From positions 1-15,277 of the forward strand of contig JAYPYV010000059.1 of the NCBI GenBank assembly GCA_038136035.1: DNA of 15,277 nt, in the 5' to 3' direction. The notes below the pieces were generated by a model, which was not told the DNA's origin, did no database searches, and worked only from the letters and a program-made list of their open reading frames with translations. Of this stretch, positions 7,379 through 14,840 are shown in pieces. Position 1 is the stretch's first letter. The number at the start of each line of letters is the position of its first letter. The DNA is from UBA9926 sp023261215 (GTDB lineage: Bacteria > Pseudomonadota > Gammaproteobacteria > Pseudomonadales > Azotimanducaceae). A program made the translations under genes and the position numbers.

Positions 7379-7814
7379 AGACTCACTCCTGCAGAACGGT
7401 CTTTTCACATTACTCTGCGGACCACAAACCACAGTGAAACAATGCTGGAAGCATAAGGAAGAGATCACCGGTCAGGTGTTCCCTAAAACCGCTACAGGTA
7501 GGTCACGATGAGAATTTTTCGGCGCTCTAAACCCCGGACACATGATAAGCAGCGGGCCCGAGCTAATTTCTGAGCACTGACATGCCTTGAGCGAACAGGA
7601 ATCGCTATGAGACACCTGTGTCAGCACACATCCTGCTCCTGACCGCGCCCGCCGACTCGATCAATTAAAAGGTGACCGAAAGGTTGCTCGCTCGCTCATC
7701 GCCAGCCCAAGGCATCAAACGGAAACGGAGTCCGCCCCGATCAGACACGGACGGTGCGATTCCCCCTGATTGATCCGTTCACTCATCTCAAGTCTTAAGC
7801 CGGATTCGGCAACG
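7379..7814. other. Intergenic region, 436 bp
   Basis: Lies between two minus-strand genes. It holds the ribosome binding site of the CBS-domain gene (about 7387-7392), a possible plus-strand 21-codon reading frame (7508-7573), and a small dyad GACACCTGTGTC at about 7610-7621. No longer frame resembles a protein. A four-base-pair stem GCCGGATTCGGC next to the stop of the oxidase-fold gene lacks a T-run. I see no convincing terminator or RNA gene. Confidence 0.6.
7508..7573 (+). CDS. Possible micro-ORF, 21 codons, very basic
   Basis: ATG to TGA reading frame, peptide MRIFRRSKPRTHDKQRARAN plus a final Phe: 8 of 21 residues are Arg or Lys. AGGTAGG sits 6 bases before the ATG, a reasonable ribosome binding site. 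A frame this short arises by chance often and I know no matching family, so it is listed only as a candidate. Confidence 0.15.
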   Translation: MRIFRRSKPRTHDKQRARANF

Positions 7815-8471
7815 TCAGAAGACGCGCCCAGTCTGATGTTGCATGCGAGGCGTAGGTAATATCGATTCCGGTAACTTGGGATCTCGAATCAGTGCGCCGG
7901 GTTTGAGACGAAGGGGCATGACGCCAGCCCAGACCTCGGACGCATAATCGGCTTCTTCATCATCCGGTGGCCCCGCGGAGATTTTGGCAGCCGCATGTTC
8001 GATGATCAGCTCGATCACTCCTGTCATTAATACTTCGTTCTCGTGTGAATCCCGGACCTCTTCACGGCGACCCGGCATGGCATGGTCGCTGATGACATTC
8101 AGGGCATGCAGCTTCGCTTCCCCCTCGATGAGCCTCGCAGCGCCATGGACGGTCACTGAACGGTAATTCATCGACGAATTAAAAAGCGACCTCGCGTAGA
8201 CGATGCCATCGAGCAAGGTGACATTGACACAGACTTTGGGCGTCGCCTCCAACATGCGGATCACGCGGGCTTTGCGTGCCCCGTGTAAGAAGAGCCGATT
8301 GCCATCGCGGCCATACATCATGGGCACAACGAGAGGCGCACCGTCTTCAATGAACCCAACCTGGGCGACCAATCCAGCATCAAGAATCTGGTGTACGGCC
8401 GCTTCATCGTAATCCGCCTTTTCTCGCAACTGGCGCACCTGATTGGTTTTAGAAACTTCAAACTGAGCCAT
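7815..8471 (-). CDS. Pyridoxamine 5'-phosphate oxidase-fold (flavin/heme-binding split-barrel) protein
   Basis: A 218-residue protein of the PNPOx-like split beta-barrel superfamily, of the NimA-related "Pyridox_ox_2" type. Supporting patterns are the early VHQILDAGLVAQVGFIEDG, then VVPMMYGRDGNRLFLHGA (about 48-65) and CVNVTLLDGIVYARSLFNSS (about 81-100), followed by NYRSVTVHGAARLIEG, the order usual for this family. Members bind FMN, F420 or heme; many are uncharacterised, and this is not the true PdxH (no PdxH-type C-terminus). The ATG is preceded by TTAGGAGAAG, an excellent ribosome binding site. The gene is divergent from the SDR gene with a 116-bp spacer that carries an inverted repeat, so the two may share regulation. 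Reaction unknown. Confidence 0.85.
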   Translation of the reverse strand: MAQFEVSKTNQVRQLREKADYDEAAVHQILDAGLVAQVGFIEDGAPLVVPMMYGRDGNRLFLHGARKARVIRMLEATPKVCVNVTLLDGIVYARSLFNSSMNYRSVTVHGAARLIEGEAKLHALNVISDHAMPGRREEVRDSHENEVLMTGVIELIIEHAAAKISAGPPDDEEADYASEVWAGVMPLRLKPGALIRDPKLPESILPTPRMQHQTGRVF

Positions 8472-8515
8472 CTACTTCTCCTAACCTTTGCTTCACGCTC
8501 GACCTGCCATTCTCA

Positions 8516-8534
8516 AGCGATCGGTACGATCGCT
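8516..8534. promoter_or_regulatory. Inverted repeat, 8-bp arms with 3-bp spacer, in divergent promoter region
   Basis: AGCGATCG-GTA-CGATCGCT, both arms perfect. It lies 45 bp from the PNPOx-like start and 53 bp from the SDR start, the position expected for an operator serving both genes. The inner GCGATCG half is also common elsewhere in the window (for example GCGATCGC at 1046 and 1473), so the single half-site is not distinctive; the paired arrangement is. Confidence 0.45.
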
Positions 8535-8587
8535 CGATTTTCTGTTAGCCTTCGCGATTGAGTATGACGCCACGAGGGGAGAAGTAC

Positions 8588-9630
8588 ATGCCAATCATTG
8601 AGAACAGTGAATTCGAAGGCAAAGTCGTTGTCATCACAGGCGCAGGGGGTGGTCTGGGGCGAGCCCACGCCATTGAATATGCCAAGCGCGGTGCCAAAGT
8701 GGTGGTCAACGATTTGGGCGGCAGCGTCGATGGCAGCGGTGCCAGCGACGCCGCCGATCGTGTGGTGGCTGAGCTCATCGAACTGGGCGCAGAGGCGGTC
8801 GCCAACAAGGCATCGGTGTCTGACCCTGATGGTGCTGCAAGCATCATTCAAACCGCCATCGACCGCTTTGGNNNNNNNNNNNNNNNNNNNNNNNNNNNNN
8901 NNNNNNNNNNNNNNNNNNNNNNNNNNNNNNNNNNNNNNNNNNNNNNNNNNNNNNNNNNNNNNNNNNNNNNNTGTCTGACCCTGATGGTGCTGCAAGCATC
9001 ATTCAAACCGCCATCGACCGCTTTGGTCGCATCGATATTCTGGTGAACAACGCGGGCATCTTACGCGACAAATCCTTCAAAAAGATGACACTCGAAGACT
9101 GGGATATCGTGCTTCAAGTGCACCTCTCGGGCACGGCTTATGTCACCCACGCAGCCTGGCCTCTGATGAATGCCCAAGGCTACGGCCGAATCGTTCTGAC
9201 CAGCTCCGGCTCAGGCATTTACGGCAATTTTGGACAGACCAACTACGGTGCGGCCAAAATGGGAATGGTTGGCATGATGAACGTGCTCGCGCTCGAAGGC
9301 GCGAAAAACAACGTCCGTGTCAACACACTGGCACCGGCAGCAGCGACCCGAATGATCGCCACGATCCCTGGCCGGGAAATCGACCCAGAGAATCCGCCCG
9401 CCGAGAGAGCGCCAAGCCTGGTCAGCCCGGCGGTCCTTTATATGACCAGCGAAGAGGCGCCAAATGGCGTCATCATTAATGCTGGCAACGGAAAGTTCTA
9501 TCGCGCACAAGTCTATGTCAACGCGCCGATTGATCTCGGTGTGGACGCGACCTTTGAATCGCTCATGGCGGAAAGCGAACAGCTCCTCGACATGACGGGT
9601 GCAAAACCGCGCGGCAGCATGGGCGGCTAA
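8588..9630 (+). CDS. SDR-family dehydrogenase, MFE-2-like (3R)-hydroxyacyl-CoA dehydrogenase (split by assembly gap)
   Basis: Classical short-chain dehydrogenase. Visible in order: the Rossmann motif TGAGGGLGRAHAIEYAKRG, VVNDLGG, the structural NNAG after the gap, and the catalytic Ser155, Tyr168 and Lys172 (YGAAK) counted on the collapsed sequence. The ARGAKVVVNDLGG and C-terminal extension resemble the dehydrogenase domain of peroxisomal-type MFE-2, so a 3-hydroxyacyl-CoA or similar substrate with NAD(P) is likely; this is inference. The start at ATG 8588 is preceded by GAGGGGAGAAG. As given, the frame is broken by 100 N and a repeated 55-mer. Removing one 155-base copy (100 N plus one 55-mer) restores a single 295-codon frame reading AIDRFGRIDILVNNAG. 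The stop overlaps the convergent liuD stop region. Confidence 0.9.
8872..8971. other. Assembly gap of 100 N inside the SDR gene, flanked by a duplicated 55-mer
   Basis: Bases 8817-8871 are identical to 8972-9026 (55 bases each), with 100 N between. The same geometry occurs at 3070-3169. Joining at the overlap keeps the protein frame (155 bases removed), which supports a pure scaffolding artefact and not a biological duplication. Confidence 0.95.
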
Positions 9631-11627
9631 TCGTCGCCTTCGGCTTCGACCTCAACCAGAACCACGCCGCCTTGGACCAGGTCGTCTGGCGCACAGTGGA
9701 CCCCGGTGACCTGCCCCGCCACACCCGATCGAACGGCGTGCTCCATCTTCATGGCTTCAAGCACCACGAGCACGTCTCCAGCGTCGACTGCATCCCCAAC
9801 TGACACGCTCACTTGCACCACGCGACCGGTCATGGGCGCCGTGAGATCGGCGGCGCCTGCCGACTGACGATGCCGCCCAGCCCCTGGATGTACTCGTTGG
9901 TAGGTGATCTGAGAAGTTTCCACCTGGGTGCTATTTCTTAGGAAAAGCCAGACCTCGTCGTCGCGCTCTGATGCGGAAAGTTGCCAGTGCCCGAGGGCAC
10001 CGGCGCAATGAAGTGTCTCGTCCAACCAATAGACCCGACTGTCCTCTTCATCTCCCTCAACGCGACAACGCCAGCTTTCCTGCGATGACGACAACCGGCC
10101 ACGCAAGATCTGCGACTGGCCATCGTGGGAAATCCATTGATGGACCGCTTCAGAGAGGTTGGGGCGAAAGCCATCGAGCACTTGCCAAGGCGCTTTTGTT
10201 GCATGGGGTGGCGGGCCAAACCGACCGAAGGTTTCCCAAACCCACATGAATCGAGCGCGATCTTTCGCGTTCAAGCACTCAACCGATTCGGGTAAGCACC
10301 CCAGAAGACCTGTGTGCAAGGGCTCGGAGCGGAAAGCAGGCGCTGCCAGGACGCGTTGCAATAAGTGAAGATTGGTCTCGACACCAGCGACTTCAACCTG
10401 CTGGAGCACTCGCTGCATGGCTTCGGCCGCGGCTTCTCGGTCCTCGCCCCAAGTAATGATTTTGGCGATCATCGGGTCAAAGTGCACGCTGACCGCATCA
10501 CCCTCACGAATGCCCGCATCGACTCTCACATGCGCGGATGATTCAGGGAATTTCAGCCGATGCACCCACCCGGTCGATGGCAAATAGTCGTTGTCTGGAT
10601 CTTCCGCATAGAGCCGCACTTCAATGGCGTGACCTGTTGCTTGAAGATCGGACTGAGCAAGTGGCAAAGGCTCACCCGATGCCACCTTCAACTGCCAGGC
10701 CACTAAATCCGTCCCAGTGATGGCTTCAGTCACCGGATGCTCGACTTGAAGCCGGGTGTTCATTTCCATGAAGTAGAACCCTTCATGCTCATCGACCAAA
10801 AATTCAATGGTCCCGGCGCCAACATATTGAATGGCTTTGGCGGCCTGCAGCGCCGCGTCCCGCATGGCGGCGCGCGTCTCATCGCTCAGGCCGGGCGCGG
10901 GCGCTTCCTCTACAACCTTCTGGAACCGCCGCTGCGCACTGCAATCTCGATCAAAGAGCGCAACCCCTTCGCCGTGCTGATCAAAGAAAACTTGCACTTC
11001 CACATGCCGCGGACGCTCAAGGAGCTTCTCGACCAAAATAAGATCATCACCAAAGCTCGAGCGCGCCTCGCGCTGCGCTGCAAGAAACGCCGCCTCAAAC
11101 TCGGCATCCTCATTGACCGCGCGCATGCCTTTACCACCGCCGCCGGCAGCTGCTTTAAGAAGAATGGGATAACCCATATCGCGCGCGACCGCTCGCAACT
11201 CGCCAAGATCAGCCTCCCTCCCTGAGGCACCCGGCAACAAGGGTACGCCCGCACGCTGCATCAGATCTTTCGCGACGGCCTTTGAGCCCATGGCCTCGAT
11301 TGCGCTGGCTGGCGGTCCGACGAACGTCAGCCCCGCAGCCTCGCAAGCCGAAGCGAAGGCTGCGTTTTCGGACAAAAACCCATACCCCGGGTGAATGGCA
11401 TCCGCGCCTGAAGCTTTTGCTGCCGCGAGGATTTTATCGATCACCAAATAGGAGTCGGCCGCCGTTTCGCCTTCAAGCGGCATCGCGTGATCGGCGGCCA
11501 GCACATGCATGGCTTGGGCGTCGGTCTGCGAATACACCGCCACGGTATTGATACCCATGGCACGAGCCGTGCGCATGATCCGGCAGGCAATTTCGCCTCG
11601 ATTAGCAACGAGAAGTGTTTTGATCAT
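9627..11627 (-). CDS. liuD: 3-methylcrotonyl-CoA carboxylase alpha subunit (biotin carboxylase + BCCP)
   Basis: A 666-residue biotin-dependent carboxylase subunit. It carboxylates its own biotin with ATP and bicarbonate and, with LiuB, converts 3-methylcrotonyl-CoA to 3-methylglutaconyl-CoA in leucine degradation. The N-terminal biotin carboxylase domain has LLVANRGEIACRI (5-17), the ATP-grasp glycine loop GGGGKGMR (162-169), RDCSAQRRFQKVVEEAPAP and EMNTRLQVEHPVTE (288-301). The C-terminal carrier domain has the EAMKMEH box, with biotinyl Lys627. A linker of roughly 130 residues between them corresponds to the BT domain of this family. The 6-base spacing after liuB and the cluster context distinguish it from acetyl- or propionyl-CoA carboxylase subunits. 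AGGA in the end of liuB serves as ribosome binding site. The gene ends in a 4-base convergent overlap with the SDR gene. Confidence 0.95.
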   Translation of the reverse strand: MIKTLLVANRGEIACRIMRTARAMGINTVAVYSQTDAQAMHVLAADHAMPLEGETAADSYLVIDKILAAAKASGADAIHPGYGFLSENAAFASACEAAGLTFVGPPASAIEAMGSKAVAKDLMQRAGVPLLPGASGREADLGELRAVARDMGYPILLKAAAGGGGKGMRAVNEDAEFEAAFLAAQREARSSFGDDLILVEKLLERPRHVEVQVFFDQHGEGVALFDRDCSAQRRFQKVVEEAPAPGLSDETRAAMRDAALQAAKAIQYVGAGTIEFLVDEHEGFYFMEMNTRLQVEHPVTEAITGTDLVAWQLKVASGEPLPLAQSDLQATGHAIEVRLYAEDPDNDYLPSTGWVHRLKFPESSAHVRVDAGIREGDAVSVHFDPMIAKIITWGEDREAAAEAMQRVLQQVEVAGVETNLHLLQRVLAAPAFRSEPLHTGLLGCLPESVECLNAKDRARFMWVWETFGRFGPPPHATKAPWQVLDGFRPNLSEAVHQWISHDGQSQILRGRLSSSQESWRCRVEGDEEDSRVYWLDETLHCAGALGHWQLSASERDDEVWLFLRNSTQVETSQITYQRVHPGAGRHRQSAGAADLTAPMTGRVVQVSVSVGDAVDAGDVLVVLEAMKMEHAVRSGVAGQVTGVHCAPDDLVQGGVVLVEVEAEGDD

Positions 11628-11633
11628 GGCGAC

Positions 11634-13241
11634 TTACATCCTAAATACGCCAAAGCGGCTGGGTTCTTGGGGGCGGTCGAGCGTTGCCGCCAGTGCCAAA
11701 GCGATCACGCGACGCGAGTCTTCCGGCGCAATGATGCCGTCATCCCAGAGCCTGGCCGACGCGTAGTATGCGCTCGCCTGCGCATCAAACTGATCAATGA
11801 TGGGTTGTTTAAACCGCGTTTCCTCATCGGCCGGCCAAGTTTCGCCGGCGGCTTCCAGTTGCCCACGCCGCACTTCTGCTAACACGCCCGCCGCTTGCTC
11901 GCCGCCCATCACCGCAACCTTGGCATTGGGCCACATAAACAGAAAATCAGGGTCGTACGCTCGGCCACACATGCCGTAATTCCCAGCACCATAGGAGTTA
12001 CCGATCACCAACGTGATCTTCGGGACGCCACACGTCGCGACCGCCGTCACCATTTTCGCGCCGTCCTTCGCGATCCCTTGGGTCTCGACTTGGCGGCCCA
12101 CCATGAACCCTGTGATGTTTTGCAAAAAGAGCAGCGGGATGCCACGTTGCGAACACAGCTGAATGAAGTGCGCACCCTTTTGTGCAGACTCACCAAACAG
12201 CACCCCGTTGTTCGCCACAATGCCGATGGGAATGCCATGGATCCGGGCGAAGCCGCAGACCAGCGTTGCGCCATAGAGCGCTTTGAACTCGTCGAAATCA
12301 GAATCATCGACGAGGCGGGCAATGACCTCGTGCACATCAAAAGGTTGCTTTGGGTCGGCCGGGATGATGCCCCGCAGCTCAGCCTCTGGGAACCGAGGCG
12401 GTTTTGAAGGTTGGATGTCGAGGCGTGCCTGCCCAGTTCGATTCAGCCGGCTGACCGCTTGCCGCGCGAGGTACAGTGCGTGGGCATCGTCTTCAGCGTA
12501 ATGATCAACCACGCCTGATTCCCGCGCGTGCACATCCGCACCGCCCAGTTCTTCGGCTGAGACCACTTCACCGGTGGCGGCCTTCACAAGGGGCGGCCCT
12601 CCCAAAAAGATGGTGCCTTGTTCGCGAACAATAATGGCTTCGTCAGCCATGGCGGGCACGTAAGCGCCGCCGGCCGTGCACGACCCCATGACCACCGCAA
12701 TCTGCGGAATGTTTCTCGCAGACATATTGGCTTGGTTGAAAAAGATGCGACCAAAATGATCTCGGTCCGGGAAGACTTCATCTTGATTGGGCAGATTGGC
12801 GCCGCCGGAATCCACCAAGTAAATGCACGGCAGATGGTTCTCCCAGGCAATGCTTTGAGCTCTGAGGTGCTTCTTGACGGTCAGCGGATAGTAAGTACCC
12901 CCCTTCACGGTGGCATCGTTGGCCACGATCATGACCCGCTGGCCCTCCACGAGCCCAATACCAGTCACGATGCCTGCCGCTGGAATCACATCATCATAGG
13001 TTTCGAAAGCAGCAAGCTGAGATAGCTCCAAAAAAGGGGATCCTGGGTCAATCAGTAAATTGATTCGATCCCGCACGAACAACTTGCCCCGGGATTCGTG
13101 ACGCGCCACGTTTTTCTCGCCACCGCCTTTGGCGATGTTCGCCGTGATGCCTTGGAGACGCTCAACCAACGCGTCCATCTTTGCGTGATTGGCTTCAAAG
13201 TCCGCACTTTTAGCATTCAGCGCTGAGGACAAAATCGCCAT
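11634..13241 (-). CDS. liuB: 3-methylcrotonyl-CoA carboxylase beta subunit (carboxyltransferase)
   Basis: A 535-residue carboxyltransferase that moves CO2 from carboxybiotin on LiuD to 3-methylcrotonyl-CoA. It contains both crotonase-like halves: an N-terminal acyl-CoA half with VDSGGANLPNQDEVFPDRDH (143-162), the oxyanion region GSCTAGGAYVPA (186-197) and FLGGPPLVKAATGE (212-225), and a C-terminal carboxybiotin half with NGVLFGESAQKGAHFIQLC (345-363) and GNSYGAGNYGMCGRAYDP (414-431), then MGGEQAAGVL. These phrases are those of MCC beta, not propionyl-CoA carboxylase beta. The start is supported by GTGAGGTCAGC before the ATG. It lies 11 bases downstream of liuA and 6 bases upstream of liuD, a tight operon. 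The liuC gene often found between liuB and liuD in other bacteria is missing here. Confidence 0.96.
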   Translation of the reverse strand: MAILSSALNAKSADFEANHAKMDALVERLQGITANIAKGGGEKNVARHESRGKLFVRDRINLLIDPGSPFLELSQLAAFETYDDVIPAAGIVTGIGLVEGQRVMIVANDATVKGGTYYPLTVKKHLRAQSIAWENHLPCIYLVDSGGANLPNQDEVFPDRDHFGRIFFNQANMSARNIPQIAVVMGSCTAGGAYVPAMADEAIIVREQGTIFLGGPPLVKAATGEVVSAEELGGADVHARESGVVDHYAEDDAHALYLARQAVSRLNRTGQARLDIQPSKPPRFPEAELRGIIPADPKQPFDVHEVIARLVDDSDFDEFKALYGATLVCGFARIHGIPIGIVANNGVLFGESAQKGAHFIQLCSQRGIPLLFLQNITGFMVGRQVETQGIAKDGAKMVTAVATCGVPKITLVIGNSYGAGNYGMCGRAYDPDFLFMWPNAKVAVMGGEQAAGVLAEVRRGQLEAAGETWPADEETRFKQPIIDQFDAQASAYYASARLWDDGIIAPEDSRRVIALALAATLDRPQEPSRFGVFRM

Positions 13242-13252
13242 GCTGACCTCAC

Positions 13253-14422
13253 TTATTTTGATTCATCAAAGAGTTCGCGCCCGATCAACATGCGCCGGAT
13301 TTCACTGGTGCCAGCGCCAATCTCATAGAGCTTGGCGTCCCGCAGAAGGCGCCCGGTGTCATAGTCGTTGATATAGCCGTTCCCCCCCAACGCCTGAATG
13401 GCTTGAAGCGCCATTTGTGTCGCCTGCTCCGCGGTGTAAAGAATGACCGCGGCAGCATCCTTACGATTGACCAGCCCACGATCGCAAGCTTTGGCGACGG
13501 CATAGAGATAGGCTCGGCTCGCGGACAAGGTGGTGTACATATCCGCAAGCTTGCCTTGCATGAGTTGGAAGGTCCCGATAGCCTCGCCAAACTGCTTGCG
13601 TTCGTGCACATAGGGCACCACCACATCCATACAGGCTTGCATGATGCCAAGCGGTCCGCCAGACAACACTACGCGCTCATAATCCAGCCCGGACATTAAA
13701 ACGCCGACGCCACCGCCCTCTTTGCCGAGGATGTTTTCAGCGGGCACAGCGCACGATTCGAACACCAGTTCACAGGTATTCGACCCACGCATGCCGAGCT
13801 TGTCGAGTTTCGGCGAACGGGAAAATCCAGGGGTATCGCGTTCGACGATAAACGCCGTGATGCCGCGCGATGCAGCCTGGGTATCTGTTTTGGCGTAAAT
13901 GACATACGTGTCAGCGTCTGGGCCGTTGGTGATCCACATTTTGTTGCCATCCAACACGTAAACATCACCCTCGCGTCGCGCGCGCAACTGCATACTCACC
14001 ACATCAGACCCCGCGCCGGGCTCGGACATCGCAAGGGCACCCACATGCTCACCACTGCAGAGTGCAGGTAAGTACTTTTGCTTCTGCGCTTCGTTGCCGT
14101 TGCGATAAATCTGGTTCACGCAAAGGTTCGAATGGGCGCCGTAGCTGAGGCCCACGGCGGCCGACGCACGAGAAAGCTCTTCAATCGCAATCACCTGCGC
14201 AAGGTAGCCCATGTCACTCCCGCCATACGCTTCACTCACCGTAATCCCCAAGAGCCCGAGGTCGCCCATCTTGCGCCAGAGGTCCATGGGAAAGTCGTTA
14301 CTGCTGTCGATGGCTGATGCTCTGGGTCTTAATTCGTCGTCACAGAACCGGCTCACGGTTTCTCGGAGTAGGGTCAGTTCCTCGCTCAGATCTAAGTCGA
14401 GCATGCTAAATGCAGCGTTCAT
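13253..14422 (-). CDS. liuA: Isovaleryl-CoA dehydrogenase
   Basis: A 389-residue FAD acyl-CoA dehydrogenase that oxidises isovaleryl-CoA to 3-methylcrotonyl-CoA and passes electrons to ETF. Signature 1, ALAMSEPGAGSDVVSMQL, is at 129-146 and signature 2, QALGGNGYINDYDTGRLLRD, is near the C-terminus. Glu249 in SGLDYERVVLSGGPLGIMQ sits where human IVD has its catalytic Glu254, a position that sets isovaleryl-CoA dehydrogenase apart from most other acyl-CoA dehydrogenases. The frame is open upstream to 14530, inside liuR, but I chose ATG 14422: AAAGGCC lies 7 bases before it and the next residues are the normal family N-terminus. It starts one base after the liuR stop (TGATATG), so translation of the two is probably coupled. 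Confidence 0.95.
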   Translation of the reverse strand: MNAAFSMLDLDLSEELTLLRETVSRFCDDELRPRASAIDSSNDFPMDLWRKMGDLGLLGITVSEAYGGSDMGYLAQVIAIEELSRASAAVGLSYGAHSNLCVNQIYRNGNEAQKQKYLPALCSGEHVGALAMSEPGAGSDVVSMQLRARREGDVYVLDGNKMWITNGPDADTYVIYAKTDTQAASRGITAFIVERDTPGFSRSPKLDKLGMRGSNTCELVFESCAVPAENILGKEGGGVGVLMSGLDYERVVLSGGPLGIMQACMDVVVPYVHERKQFGEAIGTFQLMQGKLADMYTTLSASRAYLYAVAKACDRGLVNRKDAAAVILYTAEQATQMALQAIQALGGNGYINDYDTGRLLRDAKLYEIGAGTSEIRRMLIGRELFDESK

Positions 14423-14423
14423 A

Positions 14424-14840
14424 TCAGGCCTTTTGCCTCCATTGGTTGAGTGCGCTGGGTGCGTTGAGCGCGGCTTCAAAATTGGTTTGCCAGCGGTCGA
14501 GATCTCCCAGCATGGCATCGAGCGCCTCACGTTGCGAGCGCAACTGGGCCCGCTTTTCAGTGATTTTTTCGAGCAGCCAGCGAAGTTGCTCGTGGTTTGG
14601 GGTCCCAGGCGCGTAGAGCCGAATCACTTCCGCGCTCTCGTCCAGGGTAAATCCGAGCTGGCGCCCCCGAATGATCAAACGGAGGCGCGTTCGGTCACCC
14701 GCACTATAGATTCGGTTCTTACCATTGCGCTTTGGGTTCAAGAGCCCTTTTTCTTCATAGAAGCGAAGCGTGCGGGGCGTGACCTCAAACTCTTTGGCGA
14801 GATCCGTGATGGAATATTGCTTTTGGGTCGATTGATTCAT
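14424..14840 (-). CDS. liuR: MerR-family regulator of branched-chain amino acid degradation
   Basis: A 138-residue MerR-type regulator: winged helix-turn-helix at about 9-46 (YSITDLAKEFEVTPRTLRFY, then wing NRIYS) followed by a long dimerisation helix at about 84-120. It has no cysteine, so it is not a metal-thiolate sensor of the MerR/CueR type. It is the first gene of the liu operon, and LiuR in proteobacteria controls leucine/isovalerate degradation genes, probably responding to a pathway CoA intermediate (family knowledge, effector not visible here). The operator is very likely the palindrome at 15014-15031. No clear Shine-Dalgarno sequence precedes the ATG, which would keep regulator output low. 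Confidence 0.93.
   Translation of the reverse strand: MNQSTQKQYSITDLAKEFEVTPRTLRFYEEKGLLNPKRNGKNRIYSAGDRTRLRLIIRGRQLGFTLDESAEVIRLYAPGTPNHEQLRWLLEKITEKRAQLRSQREALDAMLGDLDRWQTNFEAALNAPSALNQWRQKA

Noticed and set aside
7379..7468. Longer start of the CBS-domain gene at 7468
   Set aside because: The extra 30 residues look random, and AGGAGTGAG directly before ATG 7378 supports the shorter protein.
7797..7812. GCCGGATTCGGC stem as terminator of the PNPOx-like gene
   Set aside because: The stem is only four base pairs and no T-run follows on the minus strand.
9043..9630. A separate SDR gene starting at GTG 9043
   Set aside because: This start lies inside the NNAG motif, with the Rossmann nucleotide-binding half upstream; it is the 3' part of the gap-split gene.
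14423..14530. Longer liuA start at 14530
   Set aside because: The added 36 residues lie within liuR in another frame and do not resemble an acyl-CoA dehydrogenase N-terminus; ATG 14422 has a good ribosome binding site.
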